DNA of 64,000 nt from Rhodanobacter sp. B05. GTDB taxonomy: Bacteria > Pseudomonadota > Gammaproteobacteria > Xanthomonadales > Rhodanobacteraceae. How positions within the stretch are numbered: position 1 is the first letter of the stretch; the number at the start of each line of letters is the position of its first letter. This document shows positions 45,648 through 53,909 of the stretch, in pieces. The stretch spans positions 248,001 to 312,000 of the forward strand of contig NZ_MUNU01000019.1 of the NCBI RefSeq assembly GCF_002001085.1, read 5' to 3'. The notes beneath the pieces were generated by a model. That model was not told the origin of the DNA and did not search any database. It saw only the letters and a program-made list of their open reading frames with translations. The position numbers and the translations under genes are program-made.

Positions 45648-47141
45648 ATGCTACGGATGTCCACCCCGCATCTCGCCAACCTGATCGACGGCCGCCTGCA
45701 GGCGCCCATCCACGACCGTTGGCTGGATGTGCACGAACCCGCCACCGCGACCGTGTTTGCGCGCTGTCCGGATTCCGATGCCGCCGATGTCGACGCCGCG
45801 GTGGCTGCCGCCCGGCGTGCCGCGCCCGGCTGGGCTGGCACGCCGATCGAACAACGGGCGCAACTGCTGGAAAGACTCGCCACGCTGATCGAGGCGCGCC
45901 TTGACCAGTTCGCCGCGCTGGAGTCGCGCGACAGCGGCAAGCCGCTCGGCCTCGCACGCCGGCTCGACATCCCGCGCGCCATCAGCAATCTGCGCTACTT
46001 CGCCGCCGCGATCACCGGCTGGGGCAGCGAATCGCATGCGATGGAAACCGGCGCCGGCATCGCCGCCATCAACTACACCTTGCGTCAGCCGCTGGGCGTG
46101 GTCGGCTGCATCAGCCCCTGGAACCTGCCGCTGTATCTGTTCAGCTGGAAGATCGCGCCGGCACTGGCCGCCGGCAACACCGTGGTGGCCAAGCCCTCGG
46201 AAGTGACCCCCTGCACTGCCGCCCTGCTCGGCGAGCTCAGCATCGAGGCGGGCTTTCCGCCCGGCGTGCTGAACATCGTCCAGGGTCTTGGCCCCGGCGT
46301 GGGTCAGGCCATCGTGGACCATCCCGATATCAAGGCGATCTCCTTCACCGGCAGCACCGCCACCGGCGCCCGCATCGCCAGCTCCGCCGCAGCGCGGTTC
46401 AAGAAAGTCTCGCTGGAGATGGGCGGCAAGAACCCGGCCATCGTGTTCGCCGATGCCGACCTCTCGGACGCGAACCTCGACACCATCGTGCGCTCGGGCT
46501 TTGCCAACCAGGGCGAGATCTGCCTGTGCGGCTCGCGCCTGCTGGTGCAGCGATCGATCTACGAAACGTTCCGCGCACGCTATCTGGCGCGGGTGCAGGC
46601 GTTGCGTGTGGGCGACCCGCAAGACGCCGACATCGACCTCGGCGCGATGGTGTCACGGGCGCATTACGACAAGGTGCTTGGCTGCATCGAACAGGCACGC
46701 GCCGAAGGCGGCCGGGTGCTGTGCGGCGGCGGCGCGCTCGCGCAACCAGGTCGCTGCGCCGGCGGCTGGTTCATCGCGCCCACCGTGATCGAAGGCCTGC
46801 CGTCTTCGGCAACCACCAACCAGCAGGAAATCTTCGGCCCGGTGGTCGCACTGATTCCGTTTGAGGACGAAGCCGAAGCGCTGGCGATCGCCAACGACAG
46901 CCGGTACGGACTCGCCGCCTCGTTGTGGACGCAGGATCTCGCCCGCGCGCACCGGCTCGCCGGTCGGCTCGAGTTCGGCATCGTGTGGATCAACTGCTGG
47001 CTGCTGCGCGACCTGCGCACGCCGTTCGGCGGCGTCAAGCAATCCGGCGTCGGCCGCGAGGGCGGCAGCGAAGCGCTGCACTTTTTCACCGAGCCCAAGA
47101 ACGTCTGCATCGCCTACGGCACGTCGCCGGGGCGCGGCTGA
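45648..47141 (+). CDS. 2-aminomuconate/2-hydroxymuconate semialdehyde dehydrogenase
   Basis: 497 residues, NAD-dependent aldehyde dehydrogenase fold. Catalytic Cys in NQGEICLCGSRL, Glu in SLEMGGKNP, Asn in CISPWNLPLYLF. The segment NCWLLRDLRTPFGGVKQSG is the hallmark of hydroxymuconic and aminomuconic semialdehyde dehydrogenases. The downstream RidA-type aminomuconate deaminase favours the amino substrate (kynurenine pathway). Start chosen at 45648 because GGAA is 5 nt upstream; 45657 is an alternative. Confidence 0.88.
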   Translation: MLRMSTPHLANLIDGRLQAPIHDRWLDVHEPATATVFARCPDSDAADVDAAVAAARRAAPGWAGTPIEQRAQLLERLATLIEARLDQFAALESRDSGKPLGLARRLDIPRAISNLRYFAAAITGWGSESHAMETGAGIAAINYTLRQPLGVVGCISPWNLPLYLFSWKIAPALAAGNTVVAKPSEVTPCTAALLGELSIEAGFPPGVLNIVQGLGPGVGQAIVDHPDIKAISFTGSTATGARIASSAAARFKKVSLEMGGKNPAIVFADADLSDANLDTIVRSGFANQGEICLCGSRLLVQRSIYETFRARYLARVQALRVGDPQDADIDLGAMVSRAHYDKVLGCIEQARAEGGRVLCGGGALAQPGRCAGGWFIAPTVIEGLPSSATTNQQEIFGPVVALIPFEDEAEALAIANDSRYGLAASLWTQDLARAHRLAGRLEFGIVWINCWLLRDLRTPFGGVKQSGVGREGGSEALHFFTEPKNVCIAYGTSPGRG

Positions 47142-47171
47142 TATGTGCACGCAAGAACCCCCGGAACCCCG

Positions 47172-47837
47172 ATGAATTCACTGAAAGACCTGCTTGCCAA
47201 CAACCGTCGCTGGGCCGACCAGGTCACCGCGCAGGATCCCGCCTATTTCGAGCAGCTCTCGCAGCAACAGGCACCGCGCTACCTGTGGATCGGCTGCTCG
47301 GACTCGCGCGTGCCGGCCACCCAGATCGTCGACCTGCCGCCAGGCGAGATCTTCGTGCATCGCAATGTGGCCAACGTGGTGGTGCATACCGACCTCAACG
47401 CGCTGAGCACGATCCAGTTCGCGGTCGACGTGCTCAAGGTGAAGCACATCCTGGTGGTCGGCCACTACGGTTGCGGCGGCGTCGGCGCGGTACTCAAGGA
47501 GAGCCGGCTGGGCCTGATCGACAACTGGCTGCGGCACATCGCCGACATCGCCATGAAGCATGCCGACAAGTTCGACCCGGCGCAGTCGTTCGCGATGCGT
47601 CACGCCCACTTGTGCGAGCTGAATGCACTGGAACAGGCGCTCAACGTGTGCCACACCACGGTGGTGCGCGAAGCGTGGGAACGTGGCCAGGAGCTGGCTG
47701 TGCACGCGTGGATCTACGGCCTGGACAATGGCCATATCCACGACCTCGGCCTCGACGTGCGCGCCCGCGAGCAACTGCCCGTGGCGTATGAGCAGGCCGT
47801 CACCCAACTGACACAGCGCTGGGCCGGCAGCGCATGA
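47172..47837 (+). CDS. can: Beta-class carbonic anhydrase
   Basis: 221 residues. Zn ligands: Cys in WIGCSDSRVP, then His and Cys in VVGHYGCGGVGAVL; the Asp/Arg dyad of CSDSR is present. Interconverts CO2 and bicarbonate. It lies between a semialdehyde dehydrogenase and an aminomuconate deaminase, and its stop overlaps the latter's start (ATGA), so it is co-translated with a catabolic enzyme. GGAA is 6 nt before the ATG. Confidence 0.95.
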   Translation: MNSLKDLLANNRRWADQVTAQDPAYFEQLSQQQAPRYLWIGCSDSRVPATQIVDLPPGEIFVHRNVANVVVHTDLNALSTIQFAVDVLKVKHILVVGHYGCGGVGAVLKESRLGLIDNWLRHIADIAMKHADKFDPAQSFAMRHAHLCELNALEQALNVCHTTVVREAWERGQELAVHAWIYGLDNGHIHDLGLDVRAREQLPVAYEQAVTQLTQRWAGSA

Positions 47838-48274
47838 GCGGCAAAGGAATTCGCACCGACAGCGCGCCGGCACCGGTCGGCGCCTATCCGCACGCGCGCC
47901 GCGTCGGCGACCTGCTGTTCCTGTCCGGCGTCGGCCCGCGCCAGCCGGGCAGCAATGCAATCCCGGGCAACGTGCACGACACCGACGGCCGGCTGGTCGA
48001 ATACGACATCGAGGCGCAATGCCGGCAGGTGTTCGCCAACGTGCGCGCCGTGCTCGAGGCCAGCGGCGCGCAGTGGACCGACCTGGTCGATGTCACGGTG
48101 TTCCTGACCGACATGCAGCGCGACTTTGCGACGTACAACCGCCTCTACGCGGAATATTTCGCGGGCGTCGATGCCTGCCGCACCACCCTGGGCATCAGCG
48201 CCCTGCCGACGCCGATCGCGATCGAACTGAAATGCGTCGCGGCGCCGCGCCCACAAAAAAACCCGCCGGCCTGA
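47834..48274 (+). CDS. RidA family 2-aminomuconate deaminase
   Basis: 146 residues. YjgF/RidA fold with TDSAPAPVGAYPHARRVGD, LFLSGVGPRQPGSN and the C-terminal GISALPTPIAIELKCVA. The GVGPR and the length fit the 2-aminomuconate deaminase subgroup (NbaF/AmnD-like), which turns 2-aminomuconate into 4-oxalocrotonate. The last codons (PRPQKNPPA) run into a hairpin; the TGA sits in the loop of a terminator used by the convergent gene. Confidence 0.85.
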   Translation: MSGKGIRTDSAPAPVGAYPHARRVGDLLFLSGVGPRQPGSNAIPGNVHDTDGRLVEYDIEAQCRQVFANVRAVLEASGAQWTDLVDVTVFLTDMQRDFATYNRLYAEYFAGVDACRTTLGISALPTPIAIELKCVAAPRPQKNPPA

Positions 48275-48284
48275 ACCGGCGGGT
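48252..48284 (-). terminator. Terminator of the His/Lys-rich exported gene, overlapping the ridA 3' end
   Basis: AACCCGCCGG-CCTGAA-CCGGCGGGTT: 10-bp stem, six-base loop. On the minus strand the stem is followed by seven T, so it is strong for the gene at 48303-48572. On the plus strand the tail is weak. The ridA TGA is in the loop, so one sequence is both coding end and terminator. Confidence 0.8.
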
Positions 48285-48302
48285 TCTTGCGTCGCTACCG
48301 GA

Positions 48303-48572
48303 TCAGCCAGCCGGAGTCGCGGCGGGTTCCGCAGTCTTGGCAGCTGCCTTCTTGTGGCTCTTCTTGTGGTGCTTGTGGTGCGAAGTCTTGCTCATGGCCG
48401 CCTTTGGCGCGGCGTCAGCCGCCGGGGCGGCCTTGGCAGCCGGAGCAGCCTGCTCCGCCGGAGCCGCGGCCTGCGGTGCCGCAGTCTGCGGTGCAGCGGC
48501 CTGGGCCAGCACGGAACCGGAAAGCGCCACACCCGCCACCAGCAGGGAACTGATCAAAAGTTTGCGCATCAT
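48303..48572 (-). CDS. Small exported Ala/His/Lys-rich protein (acid-shock-like composition)
   Basis: 89 residues. Signal peptide MMRKLLISSLLVAGVALSGSVLA, then low complexity: AAPQTAAPQAAAP and a His/Lys cluster SKTSHHKHHKKSHKK. Composition resembles Asr-type acid-shock or metal-binding periplasmic peptides, without a defined fold. GAGG is 9 nt before the first of two ATGs. No homology-based function can be assigned. Confidence 0.7.
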   Translation of the reverse strand: MMRKLLISSLLVAGVALSGSVLAQAAAPQTAAPQAAAPAEQAAPAAKAAPAADAAPKAAMSKTSHHKHHKKSHKKAAAKTAEPAATPAG

Positions 48573-48760
48573 GATGTCGAACCTCGGACAATGTAGGTAT
48601 CGCGAGCCCGGCCGGAACCCGGCAACTCGGGTGGCGCGACATGCCGACAATGCGACGCAAACCGAATACCGCAGCTGAATGAAACACAGTATCTTGCGCG
48701 GGCCTTGCGAGCCGGATCTTGACATCCGCACGATGCGATCCCGACAACAATTTCTTGCGG

Positions 48761-49540
48761 TCACTCCAGGCAAATCCGCAACAGCCGGTCGATCACCGCC
48801 TGCACGTCGGGTGCCCTGGCGGCCGCGTATTCGAAGCTTGCCTCATCCATGTAATTGAGCTGTGCCAGCTCAAGCTGCACGGCCTGCACGCCGACCTCGG
48901 GACGGCCGTAGTGGCGGGTGATGTAACCGCCCTTGAAGCGGTCATTGACGGCCACGGTAAAGCGCGACTGCGCTTCCAGGCTCGTTTGCAGCCGCGCCTG
49001 GAGTGCGCTGCCGCAACTGGCACCGGTCGCCGTTCCCAGGTTGAAGTCCGGCAGCCTCCCCTCGAACAGCATCGGCACCCGGCTACGGATCGAGTGACCC
49101 TCCCACAACACCACACGCCCATGCTCGGCATGCAGGCGCGCAAGTTCCTGTGCCAGCGCGCCGTGGTAGGGCCGCCAGTAGTCGTTTACCCGTTGTTGAA
49201 CTTCGGCGGCATCCGGCGCGCAGCCATCCAGGTACAGCGGTCCGCCATCGAACCCCACGATGGGCACCAGCCCGGTCTCGCGTTGCCCCGGGTACAGCGG
49301 GTGACCGTCGGCAGGCCGATTGAGATCGACCACGTAGCGAGATGCCCGCGGCTTCAACACGCTGGCACCCAACTCCCGCGCCAGCGGCTCGTACAGCCGC
49401 GCCACATGCCAGTCGGTATCCGGCGAGCGGCGCGCCACTGGATGCATGCGCGTGGCGATGTCCTCGGGAATGAAGCTGGCATCGTGCGGCAGGCTGATCA
49501 GCAGCGGCACACGGCCGCGATGCAGGATGAAATTTTCCAT
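48761..49540 (-). CDS. hutG: N-formylglutamate amidohydrolase
   Basis: 259 residues, M14-like zinc hydrolase of the FGase family. Motifs: LISLPHDASFIPEDI (first metal ligands), SRYVVDLNRPADG, VLWEGHSIRSRVP (His) and FKGGYITRHYG. Hydrolyses N-formylglutamate to glutamate and formate at the end of one histidine-degradation route. No other hut genes are in the window. Confidence 0.9.
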   Translation of the reverse strand: MENFILHRGRVPLLISLPHDASFIPEDIATRMHPVARRSPDTDWHVARLYEPLARELGASVLKPRASRYVVDLNRPADGHPLYPGQRETGLVPIVGFDGGPLYLDGCAPDAAEVQQRVNDYWRPYHGALAQELARLHAEHGRVVLWEGHSIRSRVPMLFEGRLPDFNLGTATGASCGSALQARLQTSLEAQSRFTVAVNDRFKGGYITRHYGRPEVGVQAVQLELAQLNYMDEASFEYAAARAPDVQAVIDRLLRICLE

Positions 49541-49639
49541 CCGGCCATTCTACCCGGCGCGACGTGCGGGATTCGTGCAAGGGCTTGAGGAGCCGGGGAG
49601 AGAAACGCGAGCGCTGAAAACCGGGAGCCGCCCGCTTCC

Positions 49640-49799
49640 TCACTCCATCAACACCAGTTCCTCCGCCGACGTGGGATGGATCGCCACCGTGGTGTCCAGG
49701 TCGCGCGGTTCGAGCAGCGCTACCCGGGCGCCATGTTTCGCGGCACGGAAGGCCATGGCCAGGCCCGCCCAGCACGATCAGGTCAAGGCTTGCGGCCAT
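49640..49799 (-). pseudogene. gor: Remnant of glutathione reductase (gor), internally deleted and frameshifted
   Basis: Minus strand from ATG 49799: the FAD-site start MAASLDLIVLGG, then after a frame change GLAMAFRAAKHGARVALLEP, which is the Gor N-terminal dinucleotide fold with part of GGGSGG missing. It joins directly to DLDTTVAIHPTSAEELVLME and a stop, which is the conserved C-terminus of glutathione reductase. About 1.2 kb of the gene, including the redox-active Cys pair, is missing. The 160-bp remnant is not a multiple of three. The rest of the gap 49541-49849 holds nothing else that I can identify. Confidence 0.8.
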
Positions 49800-49849
49800 C
49801 GCGTGCTCCCGAATGGTTGGTGAGGGCCGCGATGGACTCGCAAGCACGG

Positions 49850-51109
49850 CTACAGGCCGAATCGCGCCGGAGCGTAAGGGCTCGCATCGATCGCCGAAGG
49901 TGTGCCCGCCAGCAGCGCCGCCATCAGTTCACCGGTGGCCGCCGACATGCTCACGCCGAGCATGCCGTGTGCGGTCGCCAGCCACAGGTTGGCCCAGCGT
50001 GCGCTGGCACCGATGATCGGCACCTCGTCGACGCTCATCGGCCGCCAGCCCCACCACTCCTCCACCAGTTCACTGCCTTCAGGTTCGCGCAGAAAGGCCG
50101 CCGCGCCGCGCCTCAGCGCATCGAGCCGGGGGCGGTTGAGACCCTCGCGGTAACCGGAAAACTCCATCGTGCTGCCGAGCCGGTAGCCACCGCTCCAACT
50201 GGTCACGCACACCGATGGCTCGCACAAGGTCAGCGCACGCCGCGGCGCCAGCGCGGGGCGGTTGTAGGTCAGGGAATAGCCCTTGCCCGGCTGCATCGGC
50301 AGTTGCAGCCCCAGTTGCCTCGCGAGCAGGGGCGACCACGCGCCGAGCGCCAGCACGACGCGCTCGGCACGGAATCGGCCGCGACTGCTTTGCACGCCCG
50401 TGATGCGCGTTCGATCCGTCTCGAAACCCTCGATGCGCGCACCGCTCTCGATCACGCCGCCGAGCTCCACCACGCGCCGGGCGAGCTCGGCTAGGTAGCG
50501 GTCCGGTCGCAAGGACGCATCCTGCGGGTGCAACAGTCCGCCTGCCACGCCTGGCTTCAGTGCCGGCTCCATCGCCTCGACCTGTTCGCCGCTCAAGCGC
50601 TGCACCTCGATGCCGAGACTCTCGAGCACGGCGGTATGCTTCTTCTCGTCGATCTTCTGCAACCGGGCCGTGCGATAGACCAGCAGCGTGCCCTGCTCGG
50701 CGAATTCGCAGTCGAGCCTGTCGTCGCGCACCAGTTCTGCCAGCAACCGGCGCGAGCGCTGCAGGATCGCCAGCCGTGCCTGGGTCGCCGCATGGAAGTC
50801 GCGCCAGTTGCAGTGGCGTGCAAAGCCCAGCAGCCAGCGCAGGCGCGCGCCATCCAGGCGCGGATTGAGATAGAGCGGTGCGTCGGCATGGAAAATCGAA
50901 CGCAAGGCCACCCCGATCATGCCGGGCATCGCCAGTGGCGGTGCGTGGCTGGGCGTGATCGTGCCGCAGTTGCCGTGCGAACTGCCGCAGCCTGGCGTGC
51001 CCTGTTCCAGCACACGTACGCTGGCGCCGGCCTTGAGCAGATAGAGCGCGCAGGCCAGGCCGATGACGCCACCACCGAGGATCAATACATCGTCACGTGC
51101 AGATTCCAT
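49850..51109 (-). CDS. FAD-dependent D-amino-acid dehydrogenase (DadA-like)
   Basis: 419 residues, DAO superfamily. FAD motif VLILGGGVIGLACALYLLKAG, VRVLEQGTPGCGSSHGNCGTI, and C-terminal WWGWRPMSVDEVPIIGA with LWLATAHGMLGVSMSAATG, typical of DadA-type enzymes. It likely oxidises a D-amino acid or a D-hydroxyproline-like substrate and passes electrons to the respiratory chain. No Shine-Dalgarno is visible before ATG 51109. It is divergent from the NlpC/P60 gene. Confidence 0.82.
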   Translation of the reverse strand: MESARDDVLILGGGVIGLACALYLLKAGASVRVLEQGTPGCGSSHGNCGTITPSHAPPLAMPGMIGVALRSIFHADAPLYLNPRLDGARLRWLLGFARHCNWRDFHAATQARLAILQRSRRLLAELVRDDRLDCEFAEQGTLLVYRTARLQKIDEKKHTAVLESLGIEVQRLSGEQVEAMEPALKPGVAGGLLHPQDASLRPDRYLAELARRVVELGGVIESGARIEGFETDRTRITGVQSSRGRFRAERVVLALGAWSPLLARQLGLQLPMQPGKGYSLTYNRPALAPRRALTLCEPSVCVTSWSGGYRLGSTMEFSGYREGLNRPRLDALRRGAAAFLREPEGSELVEEWWGWRPMSVDEVPIIGASARWANLWLATAHGMLGVSMSAATGELMAALLAGTPSAIDASPYAPARFGL

Positions 51110-51245
51110 CGAGGGATTGTAGCGAGCCGTGGCGTACCCGAGTGTCCTCGCAGGCAACCAGTGGCAATCTTCCATTGATTTGTGAGAACTTCCTTCCAAC
51201 CCATTGATTTGATAACCTCGGACCGCCTCATGCCGAGATTGCATC

Positions 51246-51821
51246 ATGCCGTTGAGTTGCGCGTCCCGATTTGTGCTGCCACCCGACACGCCCCGTGTCG
51301 CGCGACAGCTCCTGCTCGGCGCCATGATCATGCTGCTTGCCGCCTGCGCCAGCGCGCCGCACCGGCGTGAATCGACCTACAAGGCCTCGCATTCCGCGCT
51401 GGCCGACCTGCCGGCGCGGGCACCCTCCGCTGCCAGCGCGGGCGAGGCGAACGACATCCTGTTCCGCGCGATCGCCCTGGTCGGCACGCCCTACCACTGG
51501 GGCGGCAATACGCCGGCTGGCGGCTTCGATTGCAGCGGCCTGATCGATTACATCTACCGCACCGCCGCCGGGATCAAGCTGCCGCGTACCTCGAACGAGA
51601 TGGCCTCGATGGACGCCCGCAAGGTGCGCCGGATGACCCAGCTGGCCAGCGGCGACCTGGTGTTCTTCGATATCGACGGCAGCATCAGCCACGTCGGCGT
51701 GTATGTCGGCAAGGGCCGTTTCGTGCACGCGCCGAACAGCGGCGGCACGGTGCGACTGGACGATATCGACGGGCCGTATTGGGGGGATCACTTTGCGTAC
51801 GGGAAGCGGGTGCTGGATTGA
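51246..51821 (+). CDS. NlpC/P60 family peptidoglycan endopeptidase (lipoprotein)
   Basis: 191 residues. A hydrophobic segment ends in lipobox LLAAC (about residue 34), preceded by an unusually long N-terminal region. The C40 peptidase domain has catalytic Cys in GGFDCSGLIDY, His in SISHVGVYVG and a third polar His in RFVHAPNSGG. Cleaves peptidoglycan stem peptides, probably anchored at the outer membrane. Where translation begins is uncertain: 51246 is the only start that gives a plausible signal. Confidence 0.88.
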   Translation: MPLSCASRFVLPPDTPRVARQLLLGAMIMLLAACASAPHRRESTYKASHSALADLPARAPSAASAGEANDILFRAIALVGTPYHWGGNTPAGGFDCSGLIDYIYRTAAGIKLPRTSNEMASMDARKVRRMTQLASGDLVFFDIDGSISHVGVYVGKGRFVHAPNSGGTVRLDDIDGPYWGDHFAYGKRVLD

Positions 51822-51927
51822 GGGGGGGAGTTCTCAACCGCCTGTCCATTCGATCCACGGATGACCGGACTCGACCACGCAGGGACTGACCTCAACCAAA
51901 AATCAAAAGCGGCTACGCGCGAACCGA

Positions 51928-51964
51928 ACCCTCTCCCCAGCCCTCTCCCGGGGGGAGAGGGAGC
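51928..51964. repeat. Short CCCTCTCCC-type repeat
   Basis: ACCCTCTCCCCAGCCCTCTCCC followed by GGGGGGAGAGGGAG: a C/T-rich and G/A-rich pair able to form a hairpin, related to the larger elements in argE and before rplI. It lies between the NlpC/P60 gene and its terminator. Confidence 0.65.
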
Positions 51965-51970
51965 AAACGA

Positions 51971-51995
51971 AAAACGGCGCCTAAGGCGCCGTTTT
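51971..51995. terminator. Bidirectional terminator between NlpC/P60 and slyD-like genes
   Basis: AAAACGGCGCC-TAA-GGCGCCGTTTT: 11-bp stem, three-base loop, with T-rich tails on both strands. It serves the two convergent genes. Confidence 0.88.
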
Positions 51996-52017
51996 GCTTT
52001 GACTTGATATCCGCCGG

Positions 52018-52503
52018 TCAGTGCGCAGCACTGCCCGGCGGATGAGCATGACCGTGCTTGAGTTCTTCCTCGGTGGCTTCACGCACTTCGCCGATGGCGA
52101 CGTCGAAATGCAGATCCTTGCCGGCCATCGGATGGTTGAGATCCACATCGATCGCGCTCATGCCGACCTTGTGCACGGTGACCGCGCGCTGGCCGCCTTC
52201 CTTCAATCGCAGCACGGTGACCATGCCGGGCTTGAGCCGGTTCGCCTGCGGGAAATATTTCTTGGACATGCGCTGGACCTGGCCTTCCTGACGTTCGCCA
52301 TAGCCGTCCACGGCTGCCACATCCACCTCCAGCGCCTCGCCCGCTTCACGGCCTTCCAGCGCCGTCTCCAGGCCCGGGATCAGCTGGCCGTGACCAAGCA
52401 GCACCCACAGTTGTTCCTCGCGATCATGCGAGCTTTCCACCTTCTCGCCATCCACGGTCAACGTGTAATGGAGGGAAACCACCTTGTCCTTGCCAGCTTT
52501 CAT
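52018..52503 (-). CDS. SlyD-like FKBP-type peptidyl-prolyl isomerase
   Basis: 161 residues. VVSLHYTLTVDGEKVESS, LWVLLGHGQLIPGLETALEG and the inserted chaperone flap (about 70-130, AVDGYGERQEGQVQRM) identify a SlyD/FKBP protein, followed by DLNHPMAGKDLHFDVAIGEV. The His tail is short (HGHAHPPGSAAH) compared with E. coli SlyD, so nickel storage would be modest. The second of two adjacent ATGs is used (52503). Confidence 0.92.
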   Translation of the reverse strand: MKAGKDKVVSLHYTLTVDGEKVESSHDREEQLWVLLGHGQLIPGLETALEGREAGEALEVDVAAVDGYGERQEGQVQRMSKKYFPQANRLKPGMVTVLRLKEGGQRAVTVHKVGMSAIDVDLNHPMAGKDLHFDVAIGEVREATEEELKHGHAHPPGSAAH

Positions 52504-52540
52504 CATGAATCTCTTGAGGGTCTGCAAACCGGCGATTCTA

Positions 52541-53773
52541 TCAGGAGCCCGCCTTGCCGAAGCGGGTACCGCGCACCTCCGGCCCCAGCCACGCGAGCAG
52601 GGCCAGCAGCACGGCGACGACCGCCATCCACGACGCCATCACCAGCGCGTAATTGCCGCCGCTGCGATCGGCCAGCCAGGACTGTGCGGTGGCCGTGCTG
52701 GCCGCGAGCAGGTTGCCCAGCTGGTAGGCGAAGCCGGGCAAGGTGCCGCGCACTTCGTCCGGCGACAGTTCGTTGAGGTAGGTCGGCACGATGCCCCAGG
52801 CACCCTGCACCATCACCTGGATCAGGAATGCTCCCAGCCCCAGCAGCATCAGCGAGCCACCATGCGTCCACAACGGAATGCATGGCAGCGCCAGCAGCGC
52901 CGCGACGATCATCCCGCGCCGTCGACCGACCTTTTCGGACCACGCACCAAAACTCAGCCCGCCCACGATCGCGCCCGCATTGAGCAGCATCGTCAACACC
53001 GTCACCGTGCCGACGCCCAGGTGCAGCTGCGACTTCAGGAAGGTGGGATACATGTCCTGCGAGCCGTGGCTGAACATGTTGAACGCCATCATCAGCAGCA
53101 TCATGTAGAGGAGCCGCTTCCAGTGACCTTGCATCGAATCCAGCAGGTTGCGACGTTCACCGCCCGCCTGGCTGGCCTGCCAGATCGGTGACTCGGGGAC
53201 CTTGCTGCGCAGGTACAGCACCAGCAGCGCCGGCAGCACGCCAACCACGAACATCGCGCGCCAGCCCAGACCCAGCACGTCGAACACTACCCAGTAGGCG
53301 ACGGCGCCGAGGAAATAGCCGCACGGATAGCCGCTCTGCAGCAGGCCGGAAACCAGACCGCGGGATTTCACCGGCACGCTCTCCAGCGCCAGCGACGCGC
53401 CGATGCCCCACTCGCCGCCCATCGCGATGCCGAAGGCAAAGCGCAGCACCAGCAACACGGTCAGCGTCGGCGCAAAGGCGCAGGCCAGCTCCAATACGGA
53501 GAACAGCAGCACGTCGACCATCAGCACCGGACGCCGGCCGAAGCGATCGGCCAGCCGTCCAAACAGCAGGGCGCCGATCGGGCGCGCCGCCAGGGTCAGC
53601 AGGATGCCCAGCGTGACCTCAGTCTTGTGTACGTGGAAATCGTCGGCGATGTTGCCGAGCACGAACACCAGCAGGAAGAAATCGAACGCATCCAGCGTCC
53701 AGCCGAGGAAGCTCGCGAACACCGTGTGCCGCTGGCTGGCATCGAGTTCGCGCAAGGGGGAAAGCCATGCCAT
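52541..53773 (-). CDS. MFS transporter, sialate/lactate (SHS)-like family
   Basis: 410 residues with 12 predicted membrane helices. LGWTLDAFDFFLLVFVLG, the motif-A loop GRLADRFGRRPVLM, and AFGIAMGGEWGIGASLALE are typical of the SHS/AAHS-type carboxylate:H+ symporters. Substrate (an organic acid) cannot be set from sequence. GGAA is 7 nt before ATG 53773. It is divergent from the methyltransferase gene at 53910. Confidence 0.88.
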   Translation of the reverse strand: MAWLSPLRELDASQRHTVFASFLGWTLDAFDFFLLVFVLGNIADDFHVHKTEVTLGILLTLAARPIGALLFGRLADRFGRRPVLMVDVLLFSVLELACAFAPTLTVLLVLRFAFGIAMGGEWGIGASLALESVPVKSRGLVSGLLQSGYPCGYFLGAVAYWVVFDVLGLGWRAMFVVGVLPALLVLYLRSKVPESPIWQASQAGGERRNLLDSMQGHWKRLLYMMLLMMAFNMFSHGSQDMYPTFLKSQLHLGVGTVTVLTMLLNAGAIVGGLSFGAWSEKVGRRRGMIVAALLALPCIPLWTHGGSLMLLGLGAFLIQVMVQGAWGIVPTYLNELSPDEVRGTLPGFAYQLGNLLAASTATAQSWLADRSGGNYALVMASWMAVVAVLLALLAWLGPEVRGTRFGKAGS

Positions 53774-53909
53774 GGGAGCGTTCCTGGCCGCAGCGGGTCG
53801 GCAGCCGTGCGCAACATATGCAACAACTTGGCGTCGCGCGCAACACCGCCACGATGACCCGGCCCGATCAGCTGCTAGGCTGGCAACACCGTCACCAGGC
53901 AGGACGTGG

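Noticed and set aside
49640-49799. Treating the gor remnant as a small functional gene
   Set aside because: It needs a frame change and joins two distant parts of a flavoprotein without the redox cysteines.
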